From positions 1 through 54,604 of the forward strand of contig CACZCZ010000025.1 of assembly GCA_902779845.1 (NCBI GenBank): DNA of 54,604 nucleotides, written 5' to 3'. The stretch comes from an uncultured Bacteroidales bacterium (GTDB taxonomy: Bacteria > Bacteroidota > Bacteroidia > Bacteroidales > Bacteroidaceae). Shown piece after piece: positions 35,177-42,788 of the stretch. The position numbers were made by a program, and so were the translations under genes. Position 1 is the stretch's first letter; each line of letters opens with the position of its first letter. The notes under the pieces are model-generated. The model had not been told where the DNA came from and did no database searches. It was given only the letters and a program-made list of their open reading frames with translations.

Positions 35177-36061
35177 ATGAAAAAGATTTTAGCAACCATG
35201 ATGGCCTTTGTGCTGACGATAGCAGCGCAGGCCCAGAGAGACACGATTGGCGTGTCGAAGTTTACGGCGATTTATCGCTATGAGTGTAAAACTACTGATG
35301 CTGACGGTCAGCCAGTAACAGACTCGATGTACATTGCAGTACAGACATCGGGCGGCATCACAAAGAGTTTCCCTTACGAAGAGTACAACAGACAGAAGAA
35401 GGGTGGCTCTCGTATAGCAGACGGTTATCTGGCTGCCCAGATGCACATGGGTACCATCTTTACGAACTACCCCGAAGGCAGAATCACAACGCAAGAGATG
35501 CTCTATCCGTATCGCTACATGACGGACGAGCCATTGGAAAAGCAGAACTGGAAACTGACTGATGCACAGGACACCATATGCGACTATGCCAGCCTGTCGG
35601 CCACGGCTAAGTATCACGGCCTGACTTGGAACGTGTACTACACGGAGGATGTGCCAGCCAGCATAGGGCCTTGGAAGTTAGGAGGATTGCCAGGTCTCAT
35701 TACGAAGGCTACCGATGCCAAAGGCATACATACCTTTACGCTTTACGGTTTCCATCAGGAGGAAACACCGATAATATTCACCCAATACGTCAATTGGATT
35801 GTCCCTGACGGACGGGGCAAGTTTGCAGCCCAGCGAGTAGATTATCAGAAGATGAAAGCCTCAAAATTCCTTGCGTACAAGAAGAAGATACTGGGCAATA
35901 GTCGCTACGTGAAGAATCCCACTTACTATGCCGCCAGCCCCATGGAGACCTTTGGGTATGTGGAGAATAGTTTCAACTCTGCTGGCGAAAATATAAGCAG
36001 TGTCGCAGGGGTAGTCTTAGTATCAAATCCGAGACAGTACCAACCGCTGGAACTGAAGTGA
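35177..36061 (+). CDS. GLPGLI family exported protein
   Basis: A 294-aa protein with a signal peptide (MKKILATMMAFVLTIAAQAQ) and the family-defining segment GPWKLGGLPGLITKATD. GLPGLI proteins are Bacteroidetes-specific, exported, and of unknown function, often next to TonB-type sensors and outer-membrane proteins, as here. The frame is open from 35105, but the ATG at 35177 gives the signal peptide at the N-terminus, so I chose it. It lies 113 nt after the M56 gene and 7 nt before the 51-aa gene, probably one operon. Confidence 0.9.
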   Translation: MKKILATMMAFVLTIAAQAQRDTIGVSKFTAIYRYECKTTDADGQPVTDSMYIAVQTSGGITKSFPYEEYNRQKKGGSRIADGYLAAQMHMGTIFTNYPEGRITTQEMLYPYRYMTDEPLEKQNWKLTDAQDTICDYASLSATAKYHGLTWNVYYTEDVPASIGPWKLGGLPGLITKATDAKGIHTFTLYGFHQEETPIIFTQYVNWIVPDGRGKFAAQRVDYQKMKASKFLAYKKKILGNSRYVKNPTYYAASPMETFGYVENSFNSAGENISSVAGVVLVSNPRQYQPLELK

Positions 36062-36068
36062 GACTGAT

Positions 36069-36224
36069 ATGAAACCACTCCAATTCATCCGCAAAGCATT
36101 CAACTGGCTGACTAGTCCCGAACACTTCTCACTCGTCAATGGCACATGTTTCAAAAAAGAAAATCTAAGCAACAAGGAAATCAAAGAAATCCTCCAAATC
36201 ATCGAGCATGAGGAAGTAAGTTAG
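36069..36224 (+). CDS. 51-aa protein between GLPGLI and outer-membrane genes
   Basis: A short frame starting ATGAAACCACTCC and ending TTAG two bases before the next ATG. The product is basic at the front (KPLQFIRKAFNWLTSPEHF) and acidic and helical at the end (NLSNKEIKEILQIIEHEE). No signal peptide or known domain. The tight fit between two operon genes (7 nt before, 2 nt after) supports translation. Function unknown; it may be a small partner of the M56/BlaI system. Confidence 0.6.
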   Translation: MKPLQFIRKAFNWLTSPEHFSLVNGTCFKKENLSNKEIKEILQIIEHEEVS

Positions 36225-36226
36225 AT

Positions 36227-38182
36227 ATGAAACGACTCCTATACATTATATTATATGTGGTGCTGGCAGCGTCAGCTTCGGCACAGGTGAAAGTGACGGG
36301 GCGGGTGATTGACCTGCAGAACAAGCCCGTGAGTGATGTGATAGTGAAACTGGTGAGCGGCAGCAAAACGCTGGCGTTCACCAGCAGCAACGCGCTGGGT
36401 GTGTATAACCTTGAAGTCAAGAATGCACCGACGGGGGAGGTGACGCTACAGTTTAACCACATCAGCTATGAGAAGGAGTCGGAACGTGTGACGCTAAGGG
36501 ATAAGGTTTCTAAGTTGGACATGATTCTCACTCCGAAGAGCATCAGCCTGAAGGAGGTGACGGTGAAGCCTGACCCGCTGCGGCAACGGGGCGACACGCT
36601 GATGCATAACCTAGCGTCGTTCCTCGGCAAGGGCGACGTGACGCTGGAGGACGGTCTGAAGCGGCTGCCGGGAGTGGACGTGGCGCAGAGCGGTGCCATC
36701 AGCTATATGGGCAAGCCCATCTCGCAGTTCAACATCGAGGGGTTGGACATGCTGGGCGGCAAGTACAACCTGGCGACGAGGAACATCCCGGCGGACTACG
36801 TGACGCAGGTGGAGATAGTGCGCAACCACCACAGCCGACGGGTGGAGAAGGACGTGCCGAGCAACGAGGTGTCGATGAACATCAAACTGTCGAACAAGGC
36901 GAAGTTCAAGCCGTTCGGGCAGGAGGCCATCTGCTCGGTGAAGGGCGGCAACTACAAAGGCTTTGCACGGGCCGACATGTACGACCACTTCGGCGGCTCG
37001 GATGTGAGCACCCGCGCCACGAGCCTGTTTGGTGGATTCGACGGCGGTGCGCCTCCGCAGGGCGAATACCTCTACCAGCGCAACGGCATGGCGACGCTGA
37101 ACGGCATCCTGCGCACGGACTCGTTCACGACCATGAAGGTGAATGCCGACTACAGTTACCACCGCGCCACGCACGACATCAGCCAGAGGTTTGTCCTCAA
37201 AGGGAAGTTTGAGGAGAATGAGGGGGATGTGGTTGCTAACGGCTCTTTAGTGGAGCAGCGACGGAAGACTTCATCGTTTGAGGTGGGCAACGAACTTTTC
37301 TGGATGGGCAGGACGGAGAAGGGCGCACGGCGACACGTCCATGCGTCGGTGTCGTTCAGGCGGACACCGACGCTAAGGCTCTCGTTCAGCCAAGACGGTA
37401 CGGACTACGGGCAGACAGCGCAGTCCTCAACGCTCAGCATAAGCGTCGGCTCGTCGTTCCAAATCCCCATCGGCAAGTCGTTCCGGCTGAACCTGCCCGT
37501 CAGCGTGTCAGCTATGTATGACGACTTGGAAACCTATCGCACGGCGACTGGCGAGATGAATGACATTCGCGGCTGGGCCTTCACGCCGACCCTCAACCCC
37601 GGCTTCGAGATTCATTCCAAGAACCGCCGCTTCTACCTGAGTGCAGGCATCGGGGCCGCGCTGAAGGGGCTGTACTATAATAAGCTGAACTACACTAAGC
37701 CCGTGCTCAATCCCTCGATGGGCATCAACTACACCTTCTCAGCCAACAGCAAACTGTCGTTTTCGACGGGCTACACGACCTCGATTGGCGACATGATGAC
37801 GCTGCTGACGGAGCCGATGCAGGTGGACTACCGCTCGGTGCGCACCTCGTCTGGCATCATCGGTGAGTCGAACACGTGGCACACGTCGGGCGAATGGAAA
37901 TGGCAGCTGCCCATGCAGTACTTCACGCTGAGCCTCGCGGCCAGCCACAGCGAAGGCAAGCAGAACACGCTCACGTCGCAGTCGGTCAGCGGCATCGACG
38001 TGAGCAGCACGGCCCTGCTCCGCGACTCCCGCAGCCGCTCCACGCTCGAACAACTACAACCTCCACGGCAATGCCTCCGTCACCCCCATCCAATGGCTCG
38101 AACTGCGCTACGACATCCGCTACGGCTGGTCGCACTCCCGCTACTCCGAGGAAAGCAACACCGTGACCTCCCTCACCCATAG
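36227..38182 (+). CDS. outer-membrane beta-barrel protein with CarboxypepD_reg domain, frameshifted
   Basis: The visible frame codes 651 residues: signal peptide (LLYIILYVVLAASASAQ), a carboxypeptidase-regulatory-like beta domain (VTGRVIDLQNKPVSDVIVKL, about 20-100), a plug-like region (LKRLPGVDVAQSGAISYMGK) and beta-barrel strands. From about base 38045 the frame goes into Arg/Pro/His-rich nonsense (LQPPRQCLRHPHP), while the +1 frame carries the proper barrel end (NNYNLHGNASVTPIQWLELR and on to 38459). Removing one base near 38046-38050 would restore a protein of about 744 aa. It looks like a TonB-dependent-type receptor served by the sensor operon upstream. Either a real inactivating mutation or a sequence error. 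Confidence 0.85.
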   Translation: MKRLLYIILYVVLAASASAQVKVTGRVIDLQNKPVSDVIVKLVSGSKTLAFTSSNALGVYNLEVKNAPTGEVTLQFNHISYEKESERVTLRDKVSKLDMILTPKSISLKEVTVKPDPLRQRGDTLMHNLASFLGKGDVTLEDGLKRLPGVDVAQSGAISYMGKPISQFNIEGLDMLGGKYNLATRNIPADYVTQVEIVRNHHSRRVEKDVPSNEVSMNIKLSNKAKFKPFGQEAICSVKGGNYKGFARADMYDHFGGSDVSTRATSLFGGFDGGAPPQGEYLYQRNGMATLNGILRTDSFTTMKVNADYSYHRATHDISQRFVLKGKFEENEGDVVANGSLVEQRRKTSSFEVGNELFWMGRTEKGARRHVHASVSFRRTPTLRLSFSQDGTDYGQTAQSSTLSISVGSSFQIPIGKSFRLNLPVSVSAMYDDLETYRTATGEMNDIRGWAFTPTLNPGFEIHSKNRRFYLSAGIGAALKGLYYNKLNYTKPVLNPSMGINYTFSANSKLSFSTGYTTSIGDMMTLLTEPMQVDYRSVRTSSGIIGESNTWHTSGEWKWQLPMQYFTLSLAASHSEGKQNTLTSQSVSGIDVSSTALLRDSRSRSTLEQLQPPRQCLRHPHPMARTALRHPLRLVALPLLRGKQHRDLPHP

Positions 38183-38459
38183 CGGATCCATCCACGTATT
38201 CCCCATCGCCACCCTCGACCTCTCTCTGGACTACGACCACGTGCGCCGTCAGCTCACTACCGACCAATACAAGCGCATGTCCCTCTTCAATGCCTCCGCA
38301 CAGTACAAGTGGAAGCAGTGCGTCCTCCGTCTGGAACTCACCAATCTCCTGAACCAGCGCAGCTACTCCTACACCGTCTTCGACGGCATCAACACCTATA
38401 CCTATGACTACGGCCTCTGCGGTCGCACTATGATGCTCCGCGCCACGTTCAAACTATGA
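38040..38459 (+). pseudogene. out-of-frame 3' part of the outer-membrane protein gene
   Basis: A continuous frame shifted by one relative to the upstream part. It encodes amphipathic strands (NNYNLHGNASVTP, LDLSLDYDHVRRQLTTDQYK, LRLELTNLLNQRSYSYTVFD) and ends in MMLRATFKL, a typical barrel end with a final hydrophobic residue. It has no start or ribosome binding site of its own. Confidence 0.8.
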
Positions 38460-38488
38460 ACATTACTTGATTTCAATAAAGTAGTAAA

Positions 38489-38567
38489 GTTCTTGGACGA
38501 GCCAAGCGGCAGAGCCGAGCGAGTAAAGAAGATTAGTTCTTGGCTGAGCCAAGGCAGAGCCGAGCGA
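38489..38567 (+). repeat. two imperfect direct repeats of about 33 bp
   Basis: Copies at 38489-38522 and 38536-38567 share GTTCTTGG, GAGCCAAG and GCAGAGCCGAGCGA. Each contains a small TTGG...CCAA dyad. They follow the outer-membrane protein gene. Confidence 0.75.
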
Positions 38568-38608
38568 AACAAAGTAATTTTTGTTGGCATCGCCTTCGTT
38601 TTCTCGCC

Positions 38609-38642
38609 ATGCCCAAGTACAAACGAGTTTGTACTTGGGCAT
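38609..38642. repeat. 34-bp near-perfect palindrome
   Basis: Arms ATGCCCAAGTACAAAC and GTTTGTACTTGGGCAT are exact complements with only GA between. The flanks (CGTTTTC and GAAAACG) extend the pairing imperfectly. It may be a terminator, recombination site or stem of an RNA. Confidence 0.85.
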
Positions 38643-38678
38643 TTGGCTTAACGAAAACGTTCAAAGACCTAAGGCACT

Positions 38679-38715
38679 AAAGCCCCGTCACGTCATCACG
38701 ACGAGGCGGGGCTTT
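38679..38715. terminator. GC-rich hairpin
   Basis: AAAGCCCCG (38679-38687) pairs with CGGGGCTTT (38707-38715) around a 19-nt loop, with T or A tracts on each side. A bidirectional terminator is likely. Confidence 0.6.
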
Positions 38716-39277
38716 GTCGCGAAGAATGCCAAGATGTCTTGGAACAAAAGATAACTGGAAAGGTTTATACCAAGAGCATGTCGCAACAGACTTCTTATAC
38801 ATATTATGCTTGCTGCGCAAAAATGCGAACAGTAACCATTGATATTTGCTGCGTAATGTTGAGCTATCCATACTCCGCAGAAGTTCGTCAGTTGGCGATT
38901 GTGGTGGGTGGATTAGGATGCACCTCATTTCGTTTGGGGTAATAAAACGGAGCGAACTCCGGCGCATCTGAATGGCACTCTCAGACGGCTTGCGGCGAAG
39001 GAACTTTTTCAAATGTTCTAAGCCTAATTAGCGTTAACTGTTATTAACACGATTTGGAAGGACACCTTCTGCTGCGCGGAGCAAGCTCGTTTGAAGTATG
39101 GAAAAGAAGTTGCCCTGGTATCATCTTGCTACCAGATTTCATTCGTGCAGATGACAGTCGCTTGAAGAGTTTTCATAGTCACTACAAACCCCATTGCTTG
39201 CTACCCCTGACTCTGAAAAAGTGGCATCGGCAAGCCGATTATAATGAGTGGATATAATTTCCATAGATTCATCGCTG
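38716..39277. other. intergenic region without a convincing gene
   Basis: Open frames of 67-111 codons exist on both strands (for example 38677-39012 minus), but they have no ribosome binding site, domain or usual composition, and the longest runs through the hairpin. I treat them as chance. No RNA gene is recognised. Confidence 0.4.
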
Positions 39278-40096
39278 TCATTCATGGCCGAACATGTGTG
39301 GGAACATCTTCATGTCAGATACTGTGACCTCTGCTTGCAGATTTATGTGGTCAGTCCACCGCCCGATGAAAATCGGAACGGGTAATGAGCTTCCCGATGC
39401 TTGTTTTATGTGGCTAAGCTGCTGCCATACGCCAAAGGCTTGCGATTCGTTGTTACCAACCTTCTTGTAGATGACCTTCAATCGGTCAAAGGAAGAGGTG
39501 ACATCATTGGCATTGAAATCATTGGACGCAACTATACTGCTATATGTCTTTGTATGGTTGCTTTCTTTGGAATCCTTATATTCATTAGAAATGTCGGTAT
39601 CATTAGCTGCATCAGCGGTCAACGATGTTATGGCAGTTTCAGCAATCGCTTTTGGGGAGGGTGAAGTTGTTGCGCTCGCTAGATTTACTTTTTTTGAAGG
39701 TTCAACAATAGGGTCAGTTTGCCAGCTAGACTTGTTCGGCTTACGTTTGTGCGATGCCAGAATGGCTTCGTTCTCTTCATCTGCTGTCATCGGAACGGTA
39801 TTCCTGCGCTTCGTCTCCAGCCACTTGTCAAGCTCATCCTGATACAGGATCCATCTTCTGCCAGGCTTGGTGGCCGGGATGGTGCCGTCCTCCAGTTTCA
39901 TATACATCGTTCCCCTGGGGATATGCGTGTACTCGATGGCCTCATCCACAGTCATTGGCTTGTGGCGGTTCTCCTTTACGGGTTTACTACTCTCTGCCTG
40001 CTGTCTGGACAGCATGGCTCTCATGCCCATCACCTCATCCCGAAGCTGGGCGACGACCTGCGGGAGGTCGTTGAATGTCAGAATTTCTTTTTCCAT
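39278..40096 (-). CDS. excisionase-type HTH protein, mobile-element associated
   Basis: A 272-aa protein. An N-terminal coiled segment (LPQVVAQLRDEVMGMRAM) leads into a MerR/excisionase-like HTH_17 domain (MTVDEAIEYTHIPRGTMYMK, GRRWILYQDELDKWL, about 47-94). The middle is Ser/Thr/Asn-rich and low complexity (about 115-195), and the last 70 residues form a separate conserved block (SFDRLKVIYKKVGNNESQAFGV). Such proteins accompany Bacteroidetes mobilisable elements. No integrase or mobilisation gene is near, so this may be a leftover. The DNA target is unknown. Confidence 0.75.
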   Translation of the reverse strand: MEKEILTFNDLPQVVAQLRDEVMGMRAMLSRQQAESSKPVKENRHKPMTVDEAIEYTHIPRGTMYMKLEDGTIPATKPGRRWILYQDELDKWLETKRRNTVPMTADEENEAILASHKRKPNKSSWQTDPIVEPSKKVNLASATTSPSPKAIAETAITSLTADAANDTDISNEYKDSKESNHTKTYSSIVASNDFNANDVTSSFDRLKVIYKKVGNNESQAFGVWQQLSHIKQASGSSLPVPIFIGRWTDHINLQAEVTVSDMKMFPHMFGHE

Positions 40097-40307
40097 AATT
40101 TATCACAGTTTTGGTGAATCGACTGCAAAGGAACTCAATGATGCCATGCTGATTCCGATTATTCACGATAATCCACGAATAATCATATCAACATGAAATA
40201 ATTGGAGAAAATATGGGCTACAAGAGGAAAGATGATAGGGGAAAAGGGAAAATAAAGTCTGCTATAAAGCTTATTGGTACTCTTGACAGAAGATTATAAA
40301 ACAGATA

Positions 40308-40347
40308 GTGGGCGAAAACCGATGCAGAGACATCAGCTTTCGCCCAC
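40308..40347. terminator. hairpin downstream of the DUF234-type ATPase gene
   Basis: GTGGGCGAAA (40308-40317) pairs perfectly with TTTCGCCCAC (40338-40347), with GATG/CATC continuing inside. It could terminate the minus-strand ATPase transcript. The 40097-40470 gap otherwise has only the hairpin at 40395-40439 and a doubtful 28-codon frame at 40214. Confidence 0.5.
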
Positions 40348-40394
40348 CACCTGGGTATTGTTGTCTAAAGAAATGGATAGGTGTTTTATGATTA

Positions 40395-40439
40395 AGTTTT
40401 TTCCAAAATGTCGTATTTGCGTCCGTTTTGGAAAAAACT
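40395..40439. repeat. perfect 14-bp hairpin on the 3' side of the ATPase gene
   Basis: AGTTTTTTCCAAAA (40395-40408) and TTTTGGAAAAAACT (40426-40439) pair exactly around a 17-nt loop. It lies 32 nt beyond the stop of the ATPase gene; a similarly built hairpin lies on the other side of the gene. Confidence 0.8.
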
Positions 40440-40470
40440 CAACCTTAGCAAAGTTTATATATGAGAAGGA

Positions 40471-41949
40471 TTAGAGAATCTGAGTTCTACGGTCTGAAAA
40501 TAAATTGTCCAACACTACAGACTGATTGACAATGCTGGCATGTTCCCCTCGGGCAATGCCCATCGTCGTAACCATCACCAACTGGATGCTGTGCGTCTTG
40601 TTGTGCATCTTGCTTGCGGCAAAGGCCTCTATCTTATTCAGGAAATCTTCTTCATCGTTTTTTGTTATGGCGTATTTTCCACCCGTGAACTTCATCTCGC
40701 AAAGATAGTCCGTCCTGTCAGCCTTACTTTCCAGCAGCAAGTCAATCTGAGCCCCCTTTCCGTCGGGACTTTTCCCACTCCAACAATAATTACGGTTGAT
40801 GGAGGCTATACGCAATGTGTCTTGGATTTGGGGCAAGTGTTCCACACAAAGCAGTTCAAAAGTATCTCCTGCCCATGTGTAGAAAATGGGAGTGCCGTGA
40901 ATGGAATTCCATATTCCCTTCTTTGCCTGTTTGCCTTGAATGAAACGTAAATAGAACAATGAAAAGAAGTCAATCAGCTGATAGACCGTCTCCACACGTT
41001 CCTTGCCATAGCGTGGATATGCCCTGATGATGCCTGACTCCATGAGATTTTCAAGCAGCTTGGTCAGCGTTCCGCCAGTCTTAATATCTATGGCTGTACT
41101 GATCTCTTTCTGGGTCATGCCATAAAACTGACTTCCCAAAACTTTGACTATATCCACATACCGCTCCTTGCTGGCATATAGTCCTGCATATACATCAAGG
41201 AATTCCTGATGTATCTTTTCGTCAGCAAAGAAAATACGGTCTATATTCTCAGTGATGGTCTGATTGTTGCGTAGCTTGTCGAGATAAAACGGTACACCTC
41301 CCAATGCCATGTAGCAGATGCACATCTCATATCGGGACAGACGGAATCCGTTTCGTCGATAATACTTCTGACATTCGGCCAATGTGAAGGGTGCAAGCTT
41401 GATGGTCTCAGTGAGTCGTCCGTGCAGACCTCCGTAGTCACGTATCACATTGTCAAGCATCCAGCTCGTGGCAGATCCGCACACCACCAGAATGATGTTT
41501 CTCTGACTATCCGCCCATGAGTTCCAGAAATAGCCGAGTTCCGAAATCATCTCGGACGACTGAGGACCGGCCAGCCAGGGCAACTCATCAATAAGGATGA
41601 CATTCCGACGAGAGCGAATGCCTTCAAGCAGCCTTCGCAGAAGCAGGAAGGCTTCACGCCAGCATGTAGGTCTTTCGGTCGTAGCGGCATCCAGCCCTGA
41701 CAATACCAATGAATCATAGAAATGATCCAGTTGCAGTTTTCGGTATGTCTCGTAATTCTTGCCCCCGTCCTTTACGTATGTTCCGACAGCAGAAAAGACA
41801 ATCTTACTGCCATACACTTCACTGACCAGATATGACTTGCCTATGCGTCTGCGCCCATAGATGGCGACAAACTCGGACTTCTTAGACTTGTACAAGCGTT
41901 CGAGCGTGGATATTTCCACTTCTCTGCCTATGATATTGGGGTACTTCAT
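40471..41949 (-). CDS. DUF234-type (archaeal ATPase-like) ATP-binding protein
   Basis: A 492-aa protein. The start MKYPNIIGREVEISTLERLY is typical of these ATPases, followed by Walker A YGRRRIGKSYL (31-41) and Walker B NVILIDELPWL (about 113-124), then LVVCGSATSWM. The middle holds a winged helix (FYGMTQKEISTAIDIKTGGTL), and the C-terminal 150 residues form the DUF234 nuclease-like domain (GKGAQIDLLLE, YLCEMKFTGGKYAIT), which resembles a PD-(D/E)xK core (Asp...Glu-x-Lys). Many copies occur in Bacteroidetes and archaeal genomes, with unknown roles suspected in defence or selfish behaviour. Perfect hairpins flank this copy on both sides. Confidence 0.88.
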   Translation of the reverse strand: MKYPNIIGREVEISTLERLYKSKKSEFVAIYGRRRIGKSYLVSEVYGSKIVFSAVGTYVKDGGKNYETYRKLQLDHFYDSLVLSGLDAATTERPTCWREAFLLLRRLLEGIRSRRNVILIDELPWLAGPQSSEMISELGYFWNSWADSQRNIILVVCGSATSWMLDNVIRDYGGLHGRLTETIKLAPFTLAECQKYYRRNGFRLSRYEMCICYMALGGVPFYLDKLRNNQTITENIDRIFFADEKIHQEFLDVYAGLYASKERYVDIVKVLGSQFYGMTQKEISTAIDIKTGGTLTKLLENLMESGIIRAYPRYGKERVETVYQLIDFFSLFYLRFIQGKQAKKGIWNSIHGTPIFYTWAGDTFELLCVEHLPQIQDTLRIASINRNYCWSGKSPDGKGAQIDLLLESKADRTDYLCEMKFTGGKYAITKNDEEDFLNKIEAFAASKMHNKTHSIQLVMVTTMGIARGEHASIVNQSVVLDNLFSDRRTQIL

Positions 41950-41972
41950 GCTGAACAGTTTTTATTGCTCTG

Positions 41973-41980
41973 CAAAAGTA
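41973..41980 (-). promoter_or_regulatory. -7 promoter box (TACTTTTG) for the ATPase gene
   Basis: TAnnTTTG match 23 nt upstream of the ATPase ATG, just inside the 42013-42063 hairpin. No TTTG partner. Confidence 0.5.
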
Positions 41981-42012
41981 CAATTTTTATTTTAGACTCA
42001 TGCATCTTTTGC

Positions 42013-42063
42013 TTAAAAATCAGCGAAAACGAGAAAATATTTTTGAATTTCGCTGATTTTTAA
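42013..42063. repeat. perfect 16-bp hairpin on the 5' side of the ATPase gene
   Basis: TTAAAAATCAGCGAAA (42013-42028) pairs exactly with TTTCGCTGATTTTTAA (42048-42063) around a 19-nt AT-rich loop, where the -33 region of the ATPase promoter would be. It may be an operator, a terminator or an element end. The rest of the 41950-42251 gap has no gene. Confidence 0.8.
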
Positions 42064-42251
42064 ACATAAAATTCGACACCACGGAGGCGATGAGGTGTTT
42101 AGAACATACCCCACCGCAGCGCGTGAATCATTAATAATGCGTACCTTTTCACCCGCTCAAAAAATGCGGTGTGCGGATGAAAAGTGTTAAAAAATGTTTT
42201 TATTTGAGGTGTTTTTTCACTTTTCTTTTTCCTTCTATCATTAAAAAGGTG

Positions 42252-42259
42252 TACCTTTG
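42252..42259 (+). promoter_or_regulatory. -7 promoter box (TACCTTTG) for rpsO
   Basis: Exact TAnnTTTG box; transcription would begin near 42266 and give a leader of about 105 nt before rpsO. The leader starts with a small hairpin (ACCCG/CGGGT, 42270-42284). Confidence 0.6.
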
Positions 42260-42369
42260 CGCCCGCTAAACCCGAAACACGGGTGCATTCGAGGGTGGGT
42301 GTACGACGATTGATGACGACGGCTCACCACCTGAAGGATGTAATTACAAACTTCATTCATCAAACAATT

Positions 42370-42639
42370 ATGTACTTAGATTCCGCTAAGAAGGCCGAGC
42401 TCTTCGAGAAGTTCGGTAAGAGCACTACCGACACGGGTAGCGCAGAGAGCCAGATTGCACTGTTCACCTACCGCATTGCTCACCTCACTGAGCACATGAA
42501 GCAGAACCGCAAGGACCACAGCACAGAGCGCGCTCTGACTGGTCTCGTAGGTAAGCGTCGTGCACTCCTCAACTACCTGAAGTCTCGCGACATCAACCGC
42601 TACCGCGCGATCGTCAAGGCTCTGGGTCTGCGTAAGTAA
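42370..42639 (+). CDS. rpsO: 30S ribosomal protein S15
   Basis: An 89-aa protein with the S15 signature: TGSAESQIALFTYRIAHLTEHMK, then HSTERALTGLVGKRRALLNYLK and the end YRAIVKALGLRK. It binds the 16S rRNA three-way junction and starts platform assembly. The frame is open from 42283, but the ATG at 42370 gives the standard N-terminus (MYLDSAKKAELFEKFG). The leader of about 100 nt is long enough for the autoregulatory structures known for S15 in other bacteria, though no conserved fold is proven here. Confidence 0.98.
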   Translation: MYLDSAKKAELFEKFGKSTTDTGSAESQIALFTYRIAHLTEHMKQNRKDHSTERALTGLVGKRRALLNYLKSRDINRYRAIVKALGLRK

Positions 42640-42646
42640 AGGCGCA

Positions 42647-42681
42647 GACTCTCCCCCCGCCCTCCCTATCAGGGAGGGAGC
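42647..42681 (-). repeat. GC-rich palindromic element after rpsO
   Basis: A 35-nt element starting GACTCTCC 7 nt after the rpsO stop. It is the exact reverse complement of 42820-42854. Confidence 0.88.
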
Positions 42682-42710
42682 GGTCACTTTTCAAGAAGTG
42701 AGATCTTATC

Positions 42711-42750
42711 AAAGTGAGAAGTGCTCGCCAAGTAGTACTTCTCACTTTTG
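42711..42750 (+). terminator. rpsO terminator
   Basis: AAAGTGAGAAGT (42711-42722) pairs with ACTTCTCACTTT (42737-42748), then TGTTTT. A standard intrinsic terminator between rpsO and the YfhO gene. Confidence 0.75.
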
Positions 42751-42788
42751 TTTTCAAGAGAAAAACCATTCATCATTCATCACCATCT

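Noticed and set aside
38677-39012. 111-codon minus-strand frame rich in Arg and Ser
   Set aside because: It runs through a terminator-like hairpin and has unusual composition; no promoter or homologous domain recognised.
40214-40300. 28-codon basic frame
   Set aside because: A GGAG-like site precedes it, but length and composition give no support beyond chance.
39278-41949. Integrated mobile element around the HTH gene
   Set aside because: No integrase, relaxase, transposase or flanking direct repeats were found; only a leftover can be argued.
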